From NCBI GenBank assembly GCA_013362195.1, contig JABFWM010000175.1, positions 1 through 11,740 of the forward strand: a stretch of DNA of 11,740 nt, in the 5' to 3' direction. Made by a program: the position numbers and the translations under genes. The first letter of the stretch is position 1. The number at the start of each line of letters is the position of its first letter. This document shows positions 1 to 7,366 of this stretch, one piece after another. This stretch comes from Acidobacteriota bacterium. Its GTDB lineage: Bacteria > Acidobacteriota > Vicinamibacteria > Vicinamibacterales > 2-12-FULL-66-21. The notes beneath the pieces were generated by a model. That model saw nothing but the letters and a program-made list of their open reading frames with translations, was not told the DNA's origin and searched no databases.

Positions 1-1
1 G

Positions 2-547
2 CTCGCGCGCGCCGGCGTGCCCGACGAGGCGGACGTCATCGTCGTGCACGTGAGCGCGGGGAACCCCTTCCGCCGCTGGCCCGAGCCGTTCTTCGTGGAA
101 CTCGTCACGAGACTGGCGGAGGCGGGACCATCGCGGCGGCTGGTGCTCAGCTCCGGGCCGTCCGACCGCGACGCCGCGTCACGCATCGCCGCCGCCGCCG
201 CCGCGCGTCTCGGCCCGCTCGGCCATCGCATCGTCGAACTGGGCGAATTCGACCTGCAGGAACTGCGCGCGCTGATCGGTCTCGGCCGCCTGTTCGTCGG
301 AGGCGACACCGGTCCGCTGCATATCGCGGCGGCGACGTCGACGCCGATTGTCGGCATCTACGGTCCCACGCTCGCGGAACGATCGGCGCCGTTCCGGACG
401 GCATCGGTCCCGACGTTCGCGGTGGAGCTGACCGCGCTGGCATGCCGTCCGTGCGACCAGCGCACCTGCGCGCCCGGCGATTTCCGATGCCTGACGACGT
501 TGACGCCGGAACTGGTGATTGCCGCCGCGGAGCGCGCCCTCGCATGA
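2..547 (+). CDS. Glycosyltransferase family 9 (heptosyltransferase-like), 5'-truncated
   Basis: C-terminal part of an ADP-heptose:LPS heptosyltransferase-like enzyme. The frame is open from the window edge, so the true start lies upstream; a GTG at 17 is merely the first internal start-like codon. Seen: a Rossmann-type strand followed by 'HVSAGNPFRRWPEPFF', close to the GT9 motif around the donor site. The hallmark 'GGDTGPLHIAAA' (about bases 299-334) follows, then 'GIYGPT' and a cysteine-rich tail of the form CRPCDQRTC...CL, which is common at the end of heptosyltransferases. Family knowledge: GT9 enzymes act at the cytoplasmic face of the inner membrane and add L,D-heptose to lipid A-Kdo or to the inner core. 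The stop overlaps the next start (ATGA), and a heptose kinase lies two genes on, which supports a role in LPS core assembly. Which heptosyltransferase (I, II or III) cannot be decided from this fragment. Confidence 0.9.
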   Translation, partial: LARAGVPDEADVIVVHVSAGNPFRRWPEPFFVELVTRLAEAGPSRRLVLSSGPSDRDAASRIAAAAAARLGPLGHRIVELGEFDLQELRALIGLGRLFVGGDTGPLHIAAATSTPIVGIYGPTLAERSAPFRTASVPTFAVELTALACRPCDQRTCAPGDFRCLTTLTPELVIAAAERALA

Positions 548-1830
548 GCCGCGATCGCATTCGGCTCACGGGCAACGGGACGGTCCGGCTGAGCGCCGAC
601 GCCGACGTTCGACTGCCGGACCTGCGGCTGCCCGCCGACACCGCGGACGAGGGGGTGCTGCCGACGGATCGCCTCGAGCGGATCGCGTGCCTCGGCGTGC
701 TCGCCTTTGCCGGCGCGATGCAGGTCTCGATTGCCGCGGCCGACATCCTGCTGACCATCGTCGTGGTGCTCTGGCTCGCGCTGGTGATCAAGAACCGCGA
801 GCGCATCGCGGTGCCGAAGATGTTCTGGCCGCTCGTCGCCTACGCCGGGGCGACGCTGGTGGCCGCGGTCTTCTCGATCGATCCGCACGTCAGCCTGGTC
901 GACTCGAAGCAGCTCGTGCTGCTGGTGATCGTGCCCATCATCTATCGGCTGCTTCCCGGCAAACTGAGTCTCACCGCCGTGGACGTCGTCATCACGATCG
1001 GGGCGCTCAGCGCGACGTGGGGGATCGTTCAGTACCTGATTCTGAACTACGACAACCTGGGGCGGCGGCCGCAGGGAGCGCTCGGCCTCTACATGACGTA
1101 CTCGGGGCTGCTGATGCTGGTGACGTGCGCCGCGGTCGCGCGGCTGCTGTTTGCCAGGGATCACCGGCAGTGGGCCGCGCTGGTGATGCCGGCGCTCGTG
1201 CTGGCGCTGGCGTTCACGTTCACGCGCAGCGCGTGGGTCGGGGCCTCGGTGGGGATCGGGCTGCTGTTCCTGCTCCGCGACTTCCGGCTGGTCGCGCTGG
1301 TGCCGGTCGCGTTCGGGCTGTTCCTGGCGGCGGCGCCGCCGAACCTCTCGGCGCGGCTGTATTCGACGTTCTCGCTCACGGATCCCTCGAACGTCGATCG
1401 GGTCGCGATGATGAAGACCGGCATGCGGATCATCGAGCACGATCCGCTCACCGGGGTCGGTCCGGACATGATCATCCAGGTCTATCCGCAGTACCGCGAC
1501 AAGTCCGCGATCAACCAGTTGAACCCGCACCTGCACAACGTGCCGCTGCAGATCGCCGCGGAGCGCGGGCTGCCGGCGCTCGCCGTCTGGGTGTGGTTCA
1601 TCGTGTCGCTGCTCCGGGACTTCATCCGCCGGCGGCACGACGCGTATCCGTCGCTGTCGAACGCGGGGATCGCGGTGATTGCGGCGATGCTGGCGGCCGG
1701 GCTGTTCGAATACAATTTCGGCGACTCCGAGTTCCTGATGCTGTTCCTCGTCCTGGTCACGCTGCCGTATGCCGCCGAGCGCGCGCCGCGCGCTGCCCTG
1801 CCCATCGTCGATGCCCGACGCGCCAGCTGA
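544..1830 (+). CDS. O-antigen ligase / Wzy-type polymerase family membrane protein
   Basis: 428-residue polytopic inner-membrane protein. After a hydrophilic N-terminus of about 40 residues there are about ten hydrophobic segments. A large periplasmic-type loop follows, containing 'HLHNVPLQIAAERGLPAL' (from His329), the hallmark of the Wzy_C/O-antigen ligase family, in which this histidine and upstream arginines contact the undecaprenyl-linked glycan. An arginine in 'FTRSAWVG' (Arg228) matches the other conserved position of the family. The start is the ATG at 544 inside the ATGA overlap with the upstream gene; an in-frame ATG at 442 lies deep in that gene and would add an implausible 34-residue charged leader. 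Family role: transfer of polymerised O-chain to lipid A-core (WaaL), or polymerisation (Wzy). The LPS-core neighbours favour a ligase, but sequence alone does not separate the two. Confidence 0.87.
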   Translation: MSRDRIRLTGNGTVRLSADADVRLPDLRLPADTADEGVLPTDRLERIACLGVLAFAGAMQVSIAAADILLTIVVVLWLALVIKNRERIAVPKMFWPLVAYAGATLVAAVFSIDPHVSLVDSKQLVLLVIVPIIYRLLPGKLSLTAVDVVITIGALSATWGIVQYLILNYDNLGRRPQGALGLYMTYSGLLMLVTCAAVARLLFARDHRQWAALVMPALVLALAFTFTRSAWVGASVGIGLLFLLRDFRLVALVPVAFGLFLAAAPPNLSARLYSTFSLTDPSNVDRVAMMKTGMRIIEHDPLTGVGPDMIIQVYPQYRDKSAINQLNPHLHNVPLQIAAERGLPALAVWVWFIVSLLRDFIRRRHDAYPSLSNAGIAVIAAMLAAGLFEYNFGDSEFLMLFLVLVTLPYAAERAPRAALPIVDARRAS

Positions 1831-2791
1831 TCTCGCCTCGCTGCTCGATCGCGCGCGCGGCTGCGCGGTGCTGATCGTGGGCGACGTGATGCTCGATCAT
1901 TTCGTCATCGGCGGCGTCGAACGGATCTCTCCCGAGGCGCCGGTCCCGGTGGTGCGCTTCGATCACGAGGAGTACCGCCTGGGCGGCGCCGCCAACGTCG
2001 CGCACAACGTGGCCGCGCTCGGCGGTCGGGTGGCGATCGCGGGACTGGTCGGCTCCGACGAGCCGGCGACCCGCCTGCTCGCGGAACTGACGCGCGTCGG
2101 CATCGACACGGCGTCGCTCGTGACCGACCCGGCGCGCTGCACCACGCGCAAGCTGCGCGTCGTGACGACGAGGAACCAGCAGGTGGCGCGCATCGATTAC
2201 GAGTGCGACGGCGAGATCTCGGGCGAGCTCGAACAGCTGATGGTCGCGAAGGTGCGCGACGCGGCCAGCCGCGCCGGCGTGGTGCTCGTGTCCGATTATC
2301 AGAAAGGCGTGGTGACCGCGCGGGTCGCGCAGGCCGCGATCGACGCGGCACGGGCCCGCGGCATTCCGTCGCTCGTCGATCCGAAGGTGCCGCACATCGA
2401 CTATTACCGCGGCGCATCGCTCGTCACCCCGAACCACCACGAGGCGGAAGCGGTCACGCTGCTGCGCATTCGCCGCGCCGAGGACGCGCGCGAAGCGGCG
2501 CACCGGTTCCGCGAGCGCGCCCGCTGCGACAGCGTGCTCATCACGCGCGGCGAACACGGAATGTGGCTGCTGGGCCCGGACGGCGAGTTCGACCTGCCCG
2601 CCGAAGCGCGCGAAGTGTCGGACGTGACGGGCGCCGGAGACACCGTCATCGCGGCCATCGCGCTCGGCCTCGGCGCGGCCGGAACACTGCAGGACGCGGC
2701 GCGCCTCGCCAATCGCGCGGCGGGCATTGCGGTCAGCCGCTTCGGGCCGGCCGCGATCAGCGCCGAGGAACTGCGCGCGGCCCTTGCCTGA
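1811..2791 (+). CDS. rfaE1: D-glycero-beta-D-manno-heptose-7-phosphate kinase, monofunctional
   Basis: 326-residue PfkB-family sugar kinase. It phosphorylates D-glycero-D-manno-heptose 7-phosphate at C1, a cytosolic step toward ADP-heptose for the LPS core. Seen: 'VLIVGDVMLDHFVIGGVERISPEAPVPVV' near the N-terminus, typical of the RfaE/HldE kinase domain; 'LGGAANVAHN' (residues 57-66, sugar-binding region); and the PfkB signature 'DVTGAGDT' (271-278) with Asp277 as the catalytic base. Length matches the kinase domain alone. The cytidylyl/adenylyltransferase domain of E. coli HldE is absent and should be a separate gene (rfaE2/hldC) elsewhere. The ATG at 1811 is chosen because homologous sequence begins just after it; it overlaps the ligase by 20 bases, which suggests translational coupling. 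An upstream ATG at 1769 would add 14 residues from the overlapping frame. Confidence 0.93.
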   Translation: MPDAPADLASLLDRARGCAVLIVGDVMLDHFVIGGVERISPEAPVPVVRFDHEEYRLGGAANVAHNVAALGGRVAIAGLVGSDEPATRLLAELTRVGIDTASLVTDPARCTTRKLRVVTTRNQQVARIDYECDGEISGELEQLMVAKVRDAASRAGVVLVSDYQKGVVTARVAQAAIDAARARGIPSLVDPKVPHIDYYRGASLVTPNHHEAEAVTLLRIRRAEDAREAAHRFRERARCDSVLITRGEHGMWLLGPDGEFDLPAEAREVSDVTGAGDTVIAAIALGLGAAGTLQDAARLANRAAGIAVSRFGPAAISAEELRAALA

Positions 2792-2795
2792 GCGT

Positions 2796-2815
2796 GCCGG
2801 GTCTGAAAACCCGGC
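2796..2815. repeat. Degenerate palindrome at the rfaE1 3' end
   Basis: Inverted repeat GCCGGGT / ACCCGGC with a 6-base centre (CTGAAA), starting 5 bases after the rfaE1 stop. It is followed by CCTACACCGGTCATT, which resembles the linker between the array units downstream. It therefore looks like a diverged relative of the array palindromes. A hairpin here could help end rfaE1 transcription, but no T-run follows. Confidence 0.7.
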
Positions 2816-2867
2816 CTACACCGGTCATTGCGGGGCAGGTCTTTAGACCCGGCGTACGCCAGTCATT

Positions 2868-3050
2868 GTAGGGCGGCTCTTTAGACCCGCCAGTCATTGT
2901 AGGGCGGGTCTTTAGACCCGCCAGTCATGTGTAGGGCGGGTCTTTAGACCCGCCAGTCATGTGTAGGGCGGGTCTTTAGACCCGCCAGTCATGTGTAGGG
3001 CGGGTCTTTAGACGCGCCAGTCATGTGTAGGGCGGGTCTTTAGACCCGCC
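2868..3050. repeat. Tandem array of palindromic 32-bp repeats (six units)
   Basis: Six head-to-tail units. The core is a perfect 20-bp palindrome GGCGGGTCT-TT-AGACCCGCC preceded by GTAG and followed by the linker AGTCATGT. Units: 2868-2898 (31 bp; one core mismatch, C at 2877, and a one-base-shorter linker), then 2899-2930, 2931-2962 and 2963-2994 (three identical 32-bp copies), 2995-3026 (one core mismatch, G at 3014) and 3027-3050 (palindrome only, linker lost). A more diverged related element lies at about 2831-2867. Because linkers as well as palindromes are identical, the array grew by tandem duplication rather than by independent insertions. It sits between two convergent genes, where REP/BIME-like elements usually tolerate expansion. 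No protein-coding function is supported. Confidence 0.95.
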
Positions 3051-3063
3051 TGGGGAATGTCAG

Positions 3064-3084
3064 CGGGTCTCTTTAGAGACCCGG
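3064..3084. terminator. Hairpin closing the convergent intergenic region
   Basis: Perfect inverted repeat GGGTCTCT-TT-AGAGACCC (3065-3082), flanked by C and GG. It is a variant of the array palindrome with a longer TCT/AGA arm. It lies 18 bases beyond the stop of the minus-strand glycosyltransferase and at the far end of the rfaE1 downstream region, so it could stop transcription from both sides. No strong T-tract follows on either strand, so intrinsic termination is an inference. Confidence 0.4.
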
Positions 3085-3102
3085 CCTGCGCCGATCAACC
3101 TG

Positions 3103-3936
3103 TCAGCTTCGATCCAGCCAGCGCGCGATCTTCTCCACTCTCGTCGGTCTCAGTTCCGGCGGCAGTTCGATCGGCCTCTGACGGTAGCGCGCCGCCGCCT
3201 CCTTCACGGACATGCCCTCGATGAAGGCGTCGGCCAGCCGGCGCGCGATCTCGGCGTCGTAGCCGGTCTTGTTGCCCCAGTAGTGCGTGAACCAGGGATC
3301 GGCGGGATGGAGGCGGCCGGAACGGCCGAGCACGATCCCTTCGACGAGCTGTTCGGTCGCGAAGTGGCGGATGCCGGCGGCGGCCATCGCGTCGTAGACC
3401 TGCAGCGCCTGGTCGAACAGGGCGCGATCGGCGGCGCGCGCGGCGAGCACGCCGGAGTTCCACATCGCGTCCCCTTCGCGCACCGTCCAGCCCGCGAACT
3501 CGCGTCCGCGCAGCTGCTCCCACAGCGCGCGGTTGCCGCGCCGGGCGCTGCGGCCGAGATCGTACTCGTGCTTGTGCATGAAGAGGTGGCCGTGATGCAG
3601 CCGCTCGACGAACGGACCGAGCGGCACGCGGGCGAGCACGTCGGCGTCGAGCAGCGCCATGGCACCGTGGTCAGGCCACGCGGCGCGCGCCAGCGCGAGC
3701 TTCTGCCGCATCGAAAAGGGATGCGGCCCGCGCCATCCGTCGAGGAGCGCCGGGTCGAGATACTCGATCTCGATGCGCGTGCCGAACCAGACGAAGCACT
3801 CGGGCCGATCGGTCGCGACCACCAGGTCGTAGGGGTCGGGGGCGTGCGCCACGAGCGACACCAGCAGCATCACCGCCTGCCGGTACACGCCCGGCGCATC
3901 GCCGTACGCGAGCGTCACGTAGCGGGTTACCGGCAC
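3103..3936 (-). CDS. Putative GT-A-type glycosyltransferase (GT8-like)
   Basis: 277-residue soluble protein without obvious membrane segments. Seen: an N-terminal strand 'RYVTLAYGDAPGVYRQAVMLLVSLVAH'; 'LVVATDRPECF'; 'GAMALLDADVL' with a DxD metal/nucleotide-sugar motif (Asp97, Asp99); 'MWNSGVLAAR' (158-166); 'HFATEQLVEG'; and a late 'HYWGNK' (218-223), whose histidine is in a position that often ligates the metal in GT8-like enzymes. Expected role: transfer of a sugar from a nucleotide sugar to an envelope glycan or small acceptor; the acceptor cannot be read from sequence. The start is taken as the GTG at 3936, overlapping the upstream membrane glycosyltransferase by 10 bases, so translational coupling is likely. 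No clear Shine-Dalgarno sequence precedes it, and a GTG at 3918 is an alternative. The frame stays open far upstream to 5640, but only this part has protein-like sequence. Confidence 0.75.
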   Translation of the reverse strand: MPVTRYVTLAYGDAPGVYRQAVMLLVSLVAHAPDPYDLVVATDRPECFVWFGTRIEIEYLDPALLDGWRGPHPFSMRQKLALARAAWPDHGAMALLDADVLARVPLGPFVERLHHGHLFMHKHEYDLGRSARRGNRALWEQLRGREFAGWTVREGDAMWNSGVLAARAADRALFDQALQVYDAMAAAGIRHFATEQLVEGIVLGRSGRLHPADPWFTHYWGNKTGYDAEIARRLADAFIEGMSVKEAAARYRQRPIELPPELRPTRVEKIARWLDRS

Positions 3937-5666
3937 CGGTTCGTGATGAGGAGCAGCTCGGGCAGCGGCTGCCGCGCGAGCACCGTGCGCAGCTTCACGT
4001 CGAACGTGTGCCGCCGATCGATGACGCAGGTGCGCGCCCCGATCGCCGGCTGCAGCGCCGCGTAGTCGTCTGCCGAGAGCACGGCATAGACGCGCCGTTC
4101 CGATTGCATGGCGGCGACGAACGGCTGTTCTTCGAAATATTGATCGACGTGGCGCCGCAGGTAATAGACCATGCTCGGCAGGGCCACCTGGTAGTGCGCG
4201 ACCACGTCGCCGGGCTGGAGCCGCTGCTCGAGCACGTGACTCAACGCCGGCACCGGCTTGTAGCGCTCGAAATCCGGCAGCACCCGGACGACGAACGCCC
4301 AGTCGACCGCGACCATGGCCGCCAGCAGCGCACAGATCGCGGCGGCCGGCTTGCGCATTGTCGCAAGGACGAGCGCGATCGCGCCGCCCGCGAGCCCGCA
4401 CGCGCCGACCACGAGCGATCCGTGCAGCGCGTAGACGCGGCCCGCCGTCTCGAACAGCCACAGCACCGCGCCGCCCGCGATCGCGAGCAGCAGCGCCGCG
4501 ACGACCACCGTGCCGCGCAGCCACCCGCGCCACCGCGGATCGCCAATCCCGCGCGCGATCGCCGCCCCGCCGAGCGCCGCGACGGCCGCGACGATGGGAA
4601 AGATATAGAGGTCCTGCTTGCCGGCCGAGAACGAGAAGAAGCCGACAATCGCGAGGATCCAACACCAGAGGAGGGTGGTGATGCGATGCCGTTCGCGGCG
4701 GGTCACCGCCACGGCCATGAACAGGAACAGCGACCAGGGGAACGAATCGCTGAGGACGACCGGCAGGTAAAACCACGGCCCGCGGTGCTGGCGCACGCCG
4801 AACCCGCTGGTGTAGCGCTCGAGGTTCTCGCTGATCACGAACGAGCGGATGTACATCCATCCGTGCTCGTGATGGAGCGCCGCGTACCACGGCACGACGA
4901 TCGCGGCGACGATCACCGCGCCGGTCGGGATCATCATCTCGCGAATGCGCCCCAGCTCGCGGTGGACGCCGAGATAGATCGCGAAGGCGAGCCCGGGCAA
5001 GACGATCGCCACCGGCCCCTTCGTGAGCACGCCGAGGCCGACGGCCACGTACATCAGGACCAGGAAGAGCCGGCGGCGCTCCGGATACCGCTCGCTCAGC
5101 GCGAAGCACGCGAGCGTGAGCGACATGAACGCGGTGATCCAGATGTCGATGAAGATCCGCCGCGCGAACATGACGAGGCGCGGGGCGGCGGCGAGGCCCG
5201 CCGCGGCGAAGAGACCGGCCGCCAGCCGCACGTCGCGGTCCGGGTGCCGCGTCCCGGCGGCCGGCGCCGCTCGATCCGCCACGCGGCCGCCGTCGATCGA
5301 CAACCGCCCGAGCACGAACGCGCAGGCGATGATGACGAGCGCGCCAAGCGCCATCGGCACGCGCTGCGCGGTCACCGAGACCCCGAAGCTCTCGTAGAAG
5401 AGCGCGACGATCCAGTAGCTCAGGACCGGCTTGTTGAAGCGCGGCAGGTAGTTGAACGTCGGATTGATGAAGTCGCGCGACTCGAGCATCTCGCGCGGCG
5501 TCTCGACGTAGAACGCTTCGTTGGCGTCCCAGATGGACTGCCCGCCGAGGTCGACGAAATAGACGATCGACGCGAGCGCCACCAGCACGAGCAGCACCGT
5601 CCGCGGGATCGGCCACCGGCCGCCCGACGGCGCCGCCCACGCCGCGTCCGACGCAGACCCGGCCAT
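3927..5666 (-). CDS. PMT/ArnT-like membrane glycosyltransferase (GT-C fold)
   Basis: 579-residue polytopic membrane protein of the dolichyl-phosphate-mannose-protein mannosyltransferase / ArnT superfamily. After the first membrane helix comes 'GGQSIWDANEAFYVETPREMLESRDFINPTFNYLPRFNKPVLSYW', the first periplasmic loop with the acidic pair Asp47/Glu50 that holds the metal and catalytic function in GT-C enzymes. About a dozen hydrophobic helices follow, then a C-terminal soluble domain of about 130 residues. Family knowledge: these enzymes use polyprenyl-phosphate sugars (for example undecaprenyl-P-Ara4N on lipid A in ArnT). The substrate here is unknown; lipid A/core or protein glycosylation are both possible. 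The ATG at 5666 is preferred over a GTG at 5681 because GGTGGAG lies 9 bases before it. It follows purH by 61 bases on the same strand and overlaps the next glycosyltransferase by 10 bases. Confidence 0.88.
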   Translation of the reverse strand: MAGSASDAAWAAPSGGRWPIPRTVLLVLVALASIVYFVDLGGQSIWDANEAFYVETPREMLESRDFINPTFNYLPRFNKPVLSYWIVALFYESFGVSVTAQRVPMALGALVIIACAFVLGRLSIDGGRVADRAAPAAGTRHPDRDVRLAAGLFAAAGLAAAPRLVMFARRIFIDIWITAFMSLTLACFALSERYPERRRLFLVLMYVAVGLGVLTKGPVAIVLPGLAFAIYLGVHRELGRIREMMIPTGAVIVAAIVVPWYAALHHEHGWMYIRSFVISENLERYTSGFGVRQHRGPWFYLPVVLSDSFPWSLFLFMAVAVTRRERHRITTLLWCWILAIVGFFSFSAGKQDLYIFPIVAAVAALGGAAIARGIGDPRWRGWLRGTVVVAALLLAIAGGAVLWLFETAGRVYALHGSLVVGACGLAGGAIALVLATMRKPAAAICALLAAMVAVDWAFVVRVLPDFERYKPVPALSHVLEQRLQPGDVVAHYQVALPSMVYYLRRHVDQYFEEQPFVAAMQSERRVYAVLSADDYAALQPAIGARTCVIDRRHTFDVKLRTVLARQPLPELLLITNRCR

Positions 5667-5684
5667 CGCGGGCGACTCCACCGG

Positions 5685-5700
5685 CGCGCCCGCGGGCGCG
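5685..5700. repeat. 16-bp perfect palindrome between purH and the glycosyltransferase
   Basis: CGCGCCCGCGGGCGCG is self-complementary over 16 bases and sits between the purH stop and the downstream start. It could form a small hairpin in the polycistronic mRNA (partial terminator or stability element). In DNA this rich in G and C it may also be chance; no T-tract follows. Confidence 0.4.
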
Positions 5701-5727
5701 GTCTCGGCCGCCGACAGTCGCGAGGAG

Positions 5728-7314
5728 TCAGTGGCGGAAATGGCGGCGCCCCGTAAAGACCATGGTCAGCCCGTATTCGTCGGCCGCGGCAATGACCTCC
5801 GCGTCGCGCACCGATCCGCCCGGCTGCACGACGGCGGTGGCGCCCGCCGCCGCAATCGCGTCGAGCCCGTCGCGGAACGGAAAGAACGCGTCGGATGCCG
5901 CCACCGATCCCTTCAATGACACTGGTTCCCTGGCGTCTCCCGCTTTCATCACCGCAACCTTCACCGCGTCCACGCGGCTCATCTGGCCGGCGCCGACCGC
6001 GAGCGTCCGATCGGCCGCGGTGAAGATCACCGCGTTCGATTTCACGTGCGCGCACACGCGCCAGGCAAAGCGCAGCGCCGTCCACTCGTCCGGCGTCGGC
6101 TGGCGCCGGGTCACGACCCGGATGTGCGCCGCCGTTCTGTCGTCCGGGTCCGATGCCGCCGCGGCTGGCGGCCACGGGGCGCGAGCTTCCGTCACCGCGT
6201 CGGACGCCTGACGCAGCGTGCCCCCCAGCATCGATCGAAGGTCGAACCACTCGGTGCGCCGGAGCACGTCGAATGGCGCCGTGACGACGCGCAGGTTCGG
6301 CTTCGTCGCGAGAATCGGCCGCGCCTGATCGTCGATCGCGGGCGCGATGACCGCCTCGATGAACGTCGACGCGATGGCGCGCGCGGTGTCCACATCAATC
6401 GCCCGGTTGACGCCGACGATGCCGCCGAACGCCGACAGCGCGTCGGCGTCGCGCGCCCTGACATACGCCTCGGCGATCGTCGCTCCCGTCGCCACGCCGC
6501 ATGGGTTCGTGTGCTTGATGACGACGCCGGCCGGTTCGGTGAACTCGAGGGCAATTCTCGCCGCCGCGTCGAGATCGAGCAGGTTGGTGTAGGAAAGTTC
6601 CTTGCCCTGGTGCACCTGCCATGCGGCGGCCGCCGGACCCGAGCGAATCCATTCGGCGGGTTGATGCGGATTCTCGCCGTAGCGCAGCGTCTTTCGCTCC
6701 TCCGTGGGGCGTCCGCGGACGAACTCGCCCTCGCGCACCGCCACCGTCTCCATCGTCTTCGCGATCAACGCGTCGAACGCCGCCGTGTGGGCAAACGCCT
6801 TCTTCATCAGGTCGAAACGGAACGCGAGCGAGGGACCGCCGTTGCGCGACAGCGCGTCGAGGACGGCCGGATAGTCAGCCGGATCGACGACTACGAGCAC
6901 GTCGCGAAAGTTCTTGCCGGCCGCGCGCAGCAGCGAGGGACCCCCGATGTCGATCTGCTCGACCAGCTCGTCGAAGGACGCGTCGGCATTCGCCGCCGCG
7001 TGCGCGAACGGATACAGATTCACGACGACGAGGTCGACCGGCTCGATGCCTTGCGAGGCGATGGCCTTTAAGTCATCTGCCCTATGTCGGCGCGCCAGGA
7101 TCCCCCCGTGGATCCTGGGATGGAGGGTCTTGACGCGTCCATCCATCATTTCGGGAAAACCGGTCACGTCCGACACGTTCATCACCGGTAACCCGGCGCC
7201 GGACAGCGTGTTGGCCGTCCCGCCGGTCGACACGAGCTGCACGCCGCGGGCGGTCAGCCCCCGGGCAAATTCCAGCAGGCCCGTCTTGTCCGAGACACTC
7301 AGTATCGCGCGCAT
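5728..7314 (-). CDS. purH: Bifunctional AICAR formyltransferase / IMP cyclohydrolase
   Basis: 528-residue cytosolic enzyme for the last two steps of de novo purine synthesis: formylation of AICAR by 10-formyl-THF, then ring closure to IMP. Length is normal for the family. The N-terminal IMP cyclohydrolase domain shows 'ILSVSDKTGLLEFARGL', 'STGGTA' (29-34) and 'VTGFPEMMDGRVKTLHPRIHGGIL' (50-73). The C-terminal transformylase domain shows 'LRYGENPHQ' (210-218), 'VIKHTNPCGVATG' with the catalytic Lys267-His268 pair, 'FFPFRDGLDAIAAAGATAVVQPGGSVRD', and the usual ending around 'GLTMVFTGRRHFRH'. All key residues are present. The ATG at 7314 begins the conserved N-terminus directly; there is no strong Shine-Dalgarno sequence and I could not pick a convincing promoter in the 172 bases shared with the divergent csp gene. 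It is the probable first gene of an operon with two glycosyltransferases. Confidence 0.97.
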   Translation of the reverse strand: MRAILSVSDKTGLLEFARGLTARGVQLVSTGGTANTLSGAGLPVMNVSDVTGFPEMMDGRVKTLHPRIHGGILARRHRADDLKAIASQGIEPVDLVVVNLYPFAHAAANADASFDELVEQIDIGGPSLLRAAGKNFRDVLVVVDPADYPAVLDALSRNGGPSLAFRFDLMKKAFAHTAAFDALIAKTMETVAVREGEFVRGRPTEERKTLRYGENPHQPAEWIRSGPAAAAWQVHQGKELSYTNLLDLDAAARIALEFTEPAGVVIKHTNPCGVATGATIAEAYVRARDADALSAFGGIVGVNRAIDVDTARAIASTFIEAVIAPAIDDQARPILATKPNLRVVTAPFDVLRRTEWFDLRSMLGGTLRQASDAVTEARAPWPPAAAASDPDDRTAAHIRVVTRRQPTPDEWTALRFAWRVCAHVKSNAVIFTAADRTLAVGAGQMSRVDAVKVAVMKAGDAREPVSLKGSVAASDAFFPFRDGLDAIAAAGATAVVQPGGSVRDAEVIAAADEYGLTMVFTGRRHFRH

Positions 7315-7328
7315 ATAGTGGGATCGTC

Positions 7329-7358
7329 TTGACTTAGCCGTCGCTGGCCCCTTACTAT
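7329..7358 (+). promoter_or_regulatory. Probable sigma70-type promoter of the cold-shock gene
   Basis: TTGACT (-35, 7329-7334) and TACTAT (-10, 7353-7358) with an 18-base spacer. This is an AT-rich stretch in an otherwise very GC-rich window and lies in the divergent gap between purH and csp. Expected transcription start is about 7365, which gives a leader of about 120 nt, the long untranslated leader typical of cspA-type genes. Based on consensus match only. Confidence 0.6.
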
Positions 7359-7366
7359 GCCATGGG

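Noticed and set aside
358..1638. A 426-residue minus-strand ORF opposite the O-antigen ligase
   Set aside because: Charged, repetitive composition (runs of Arg, His, Gln, Asp) without any motif, and opposite a clear membrane-protein gene.
2203..2871. Plus-strand ORF running from rfaE1 into the repeats, ending 'GLKTRPT...QVFRPG'
   Set aside because: Out-of-frame shadow of rfaE1. The distinctive tail is just the translated palindromic repeat.
2868..3050. CRISPR array
   Set aside because: The 8-base linkers between palindromes are the same in each copy, so there are no unique spacers; no cas genes are nearby. It is a simple tandem repeat.
3103..5640. A single 845-residue minus-strand reading frame covering both glycosyltransferase regions
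   Set aside because: Only the last 277 residues are protein-like. The rest is Arg/Ala/Gly-rich translation out of frame with the well-supported PMT-like gene, which ends by a TAA inside this frame.
4008..5756. A 582-residue plus-strand ORF opposite the PMT-like gene
   Set aside because: Its translation is an Arg/Asp/Glu/His-rich low-complexity shadow caused by the GC-rich codon usage of the real gene on the other strand.
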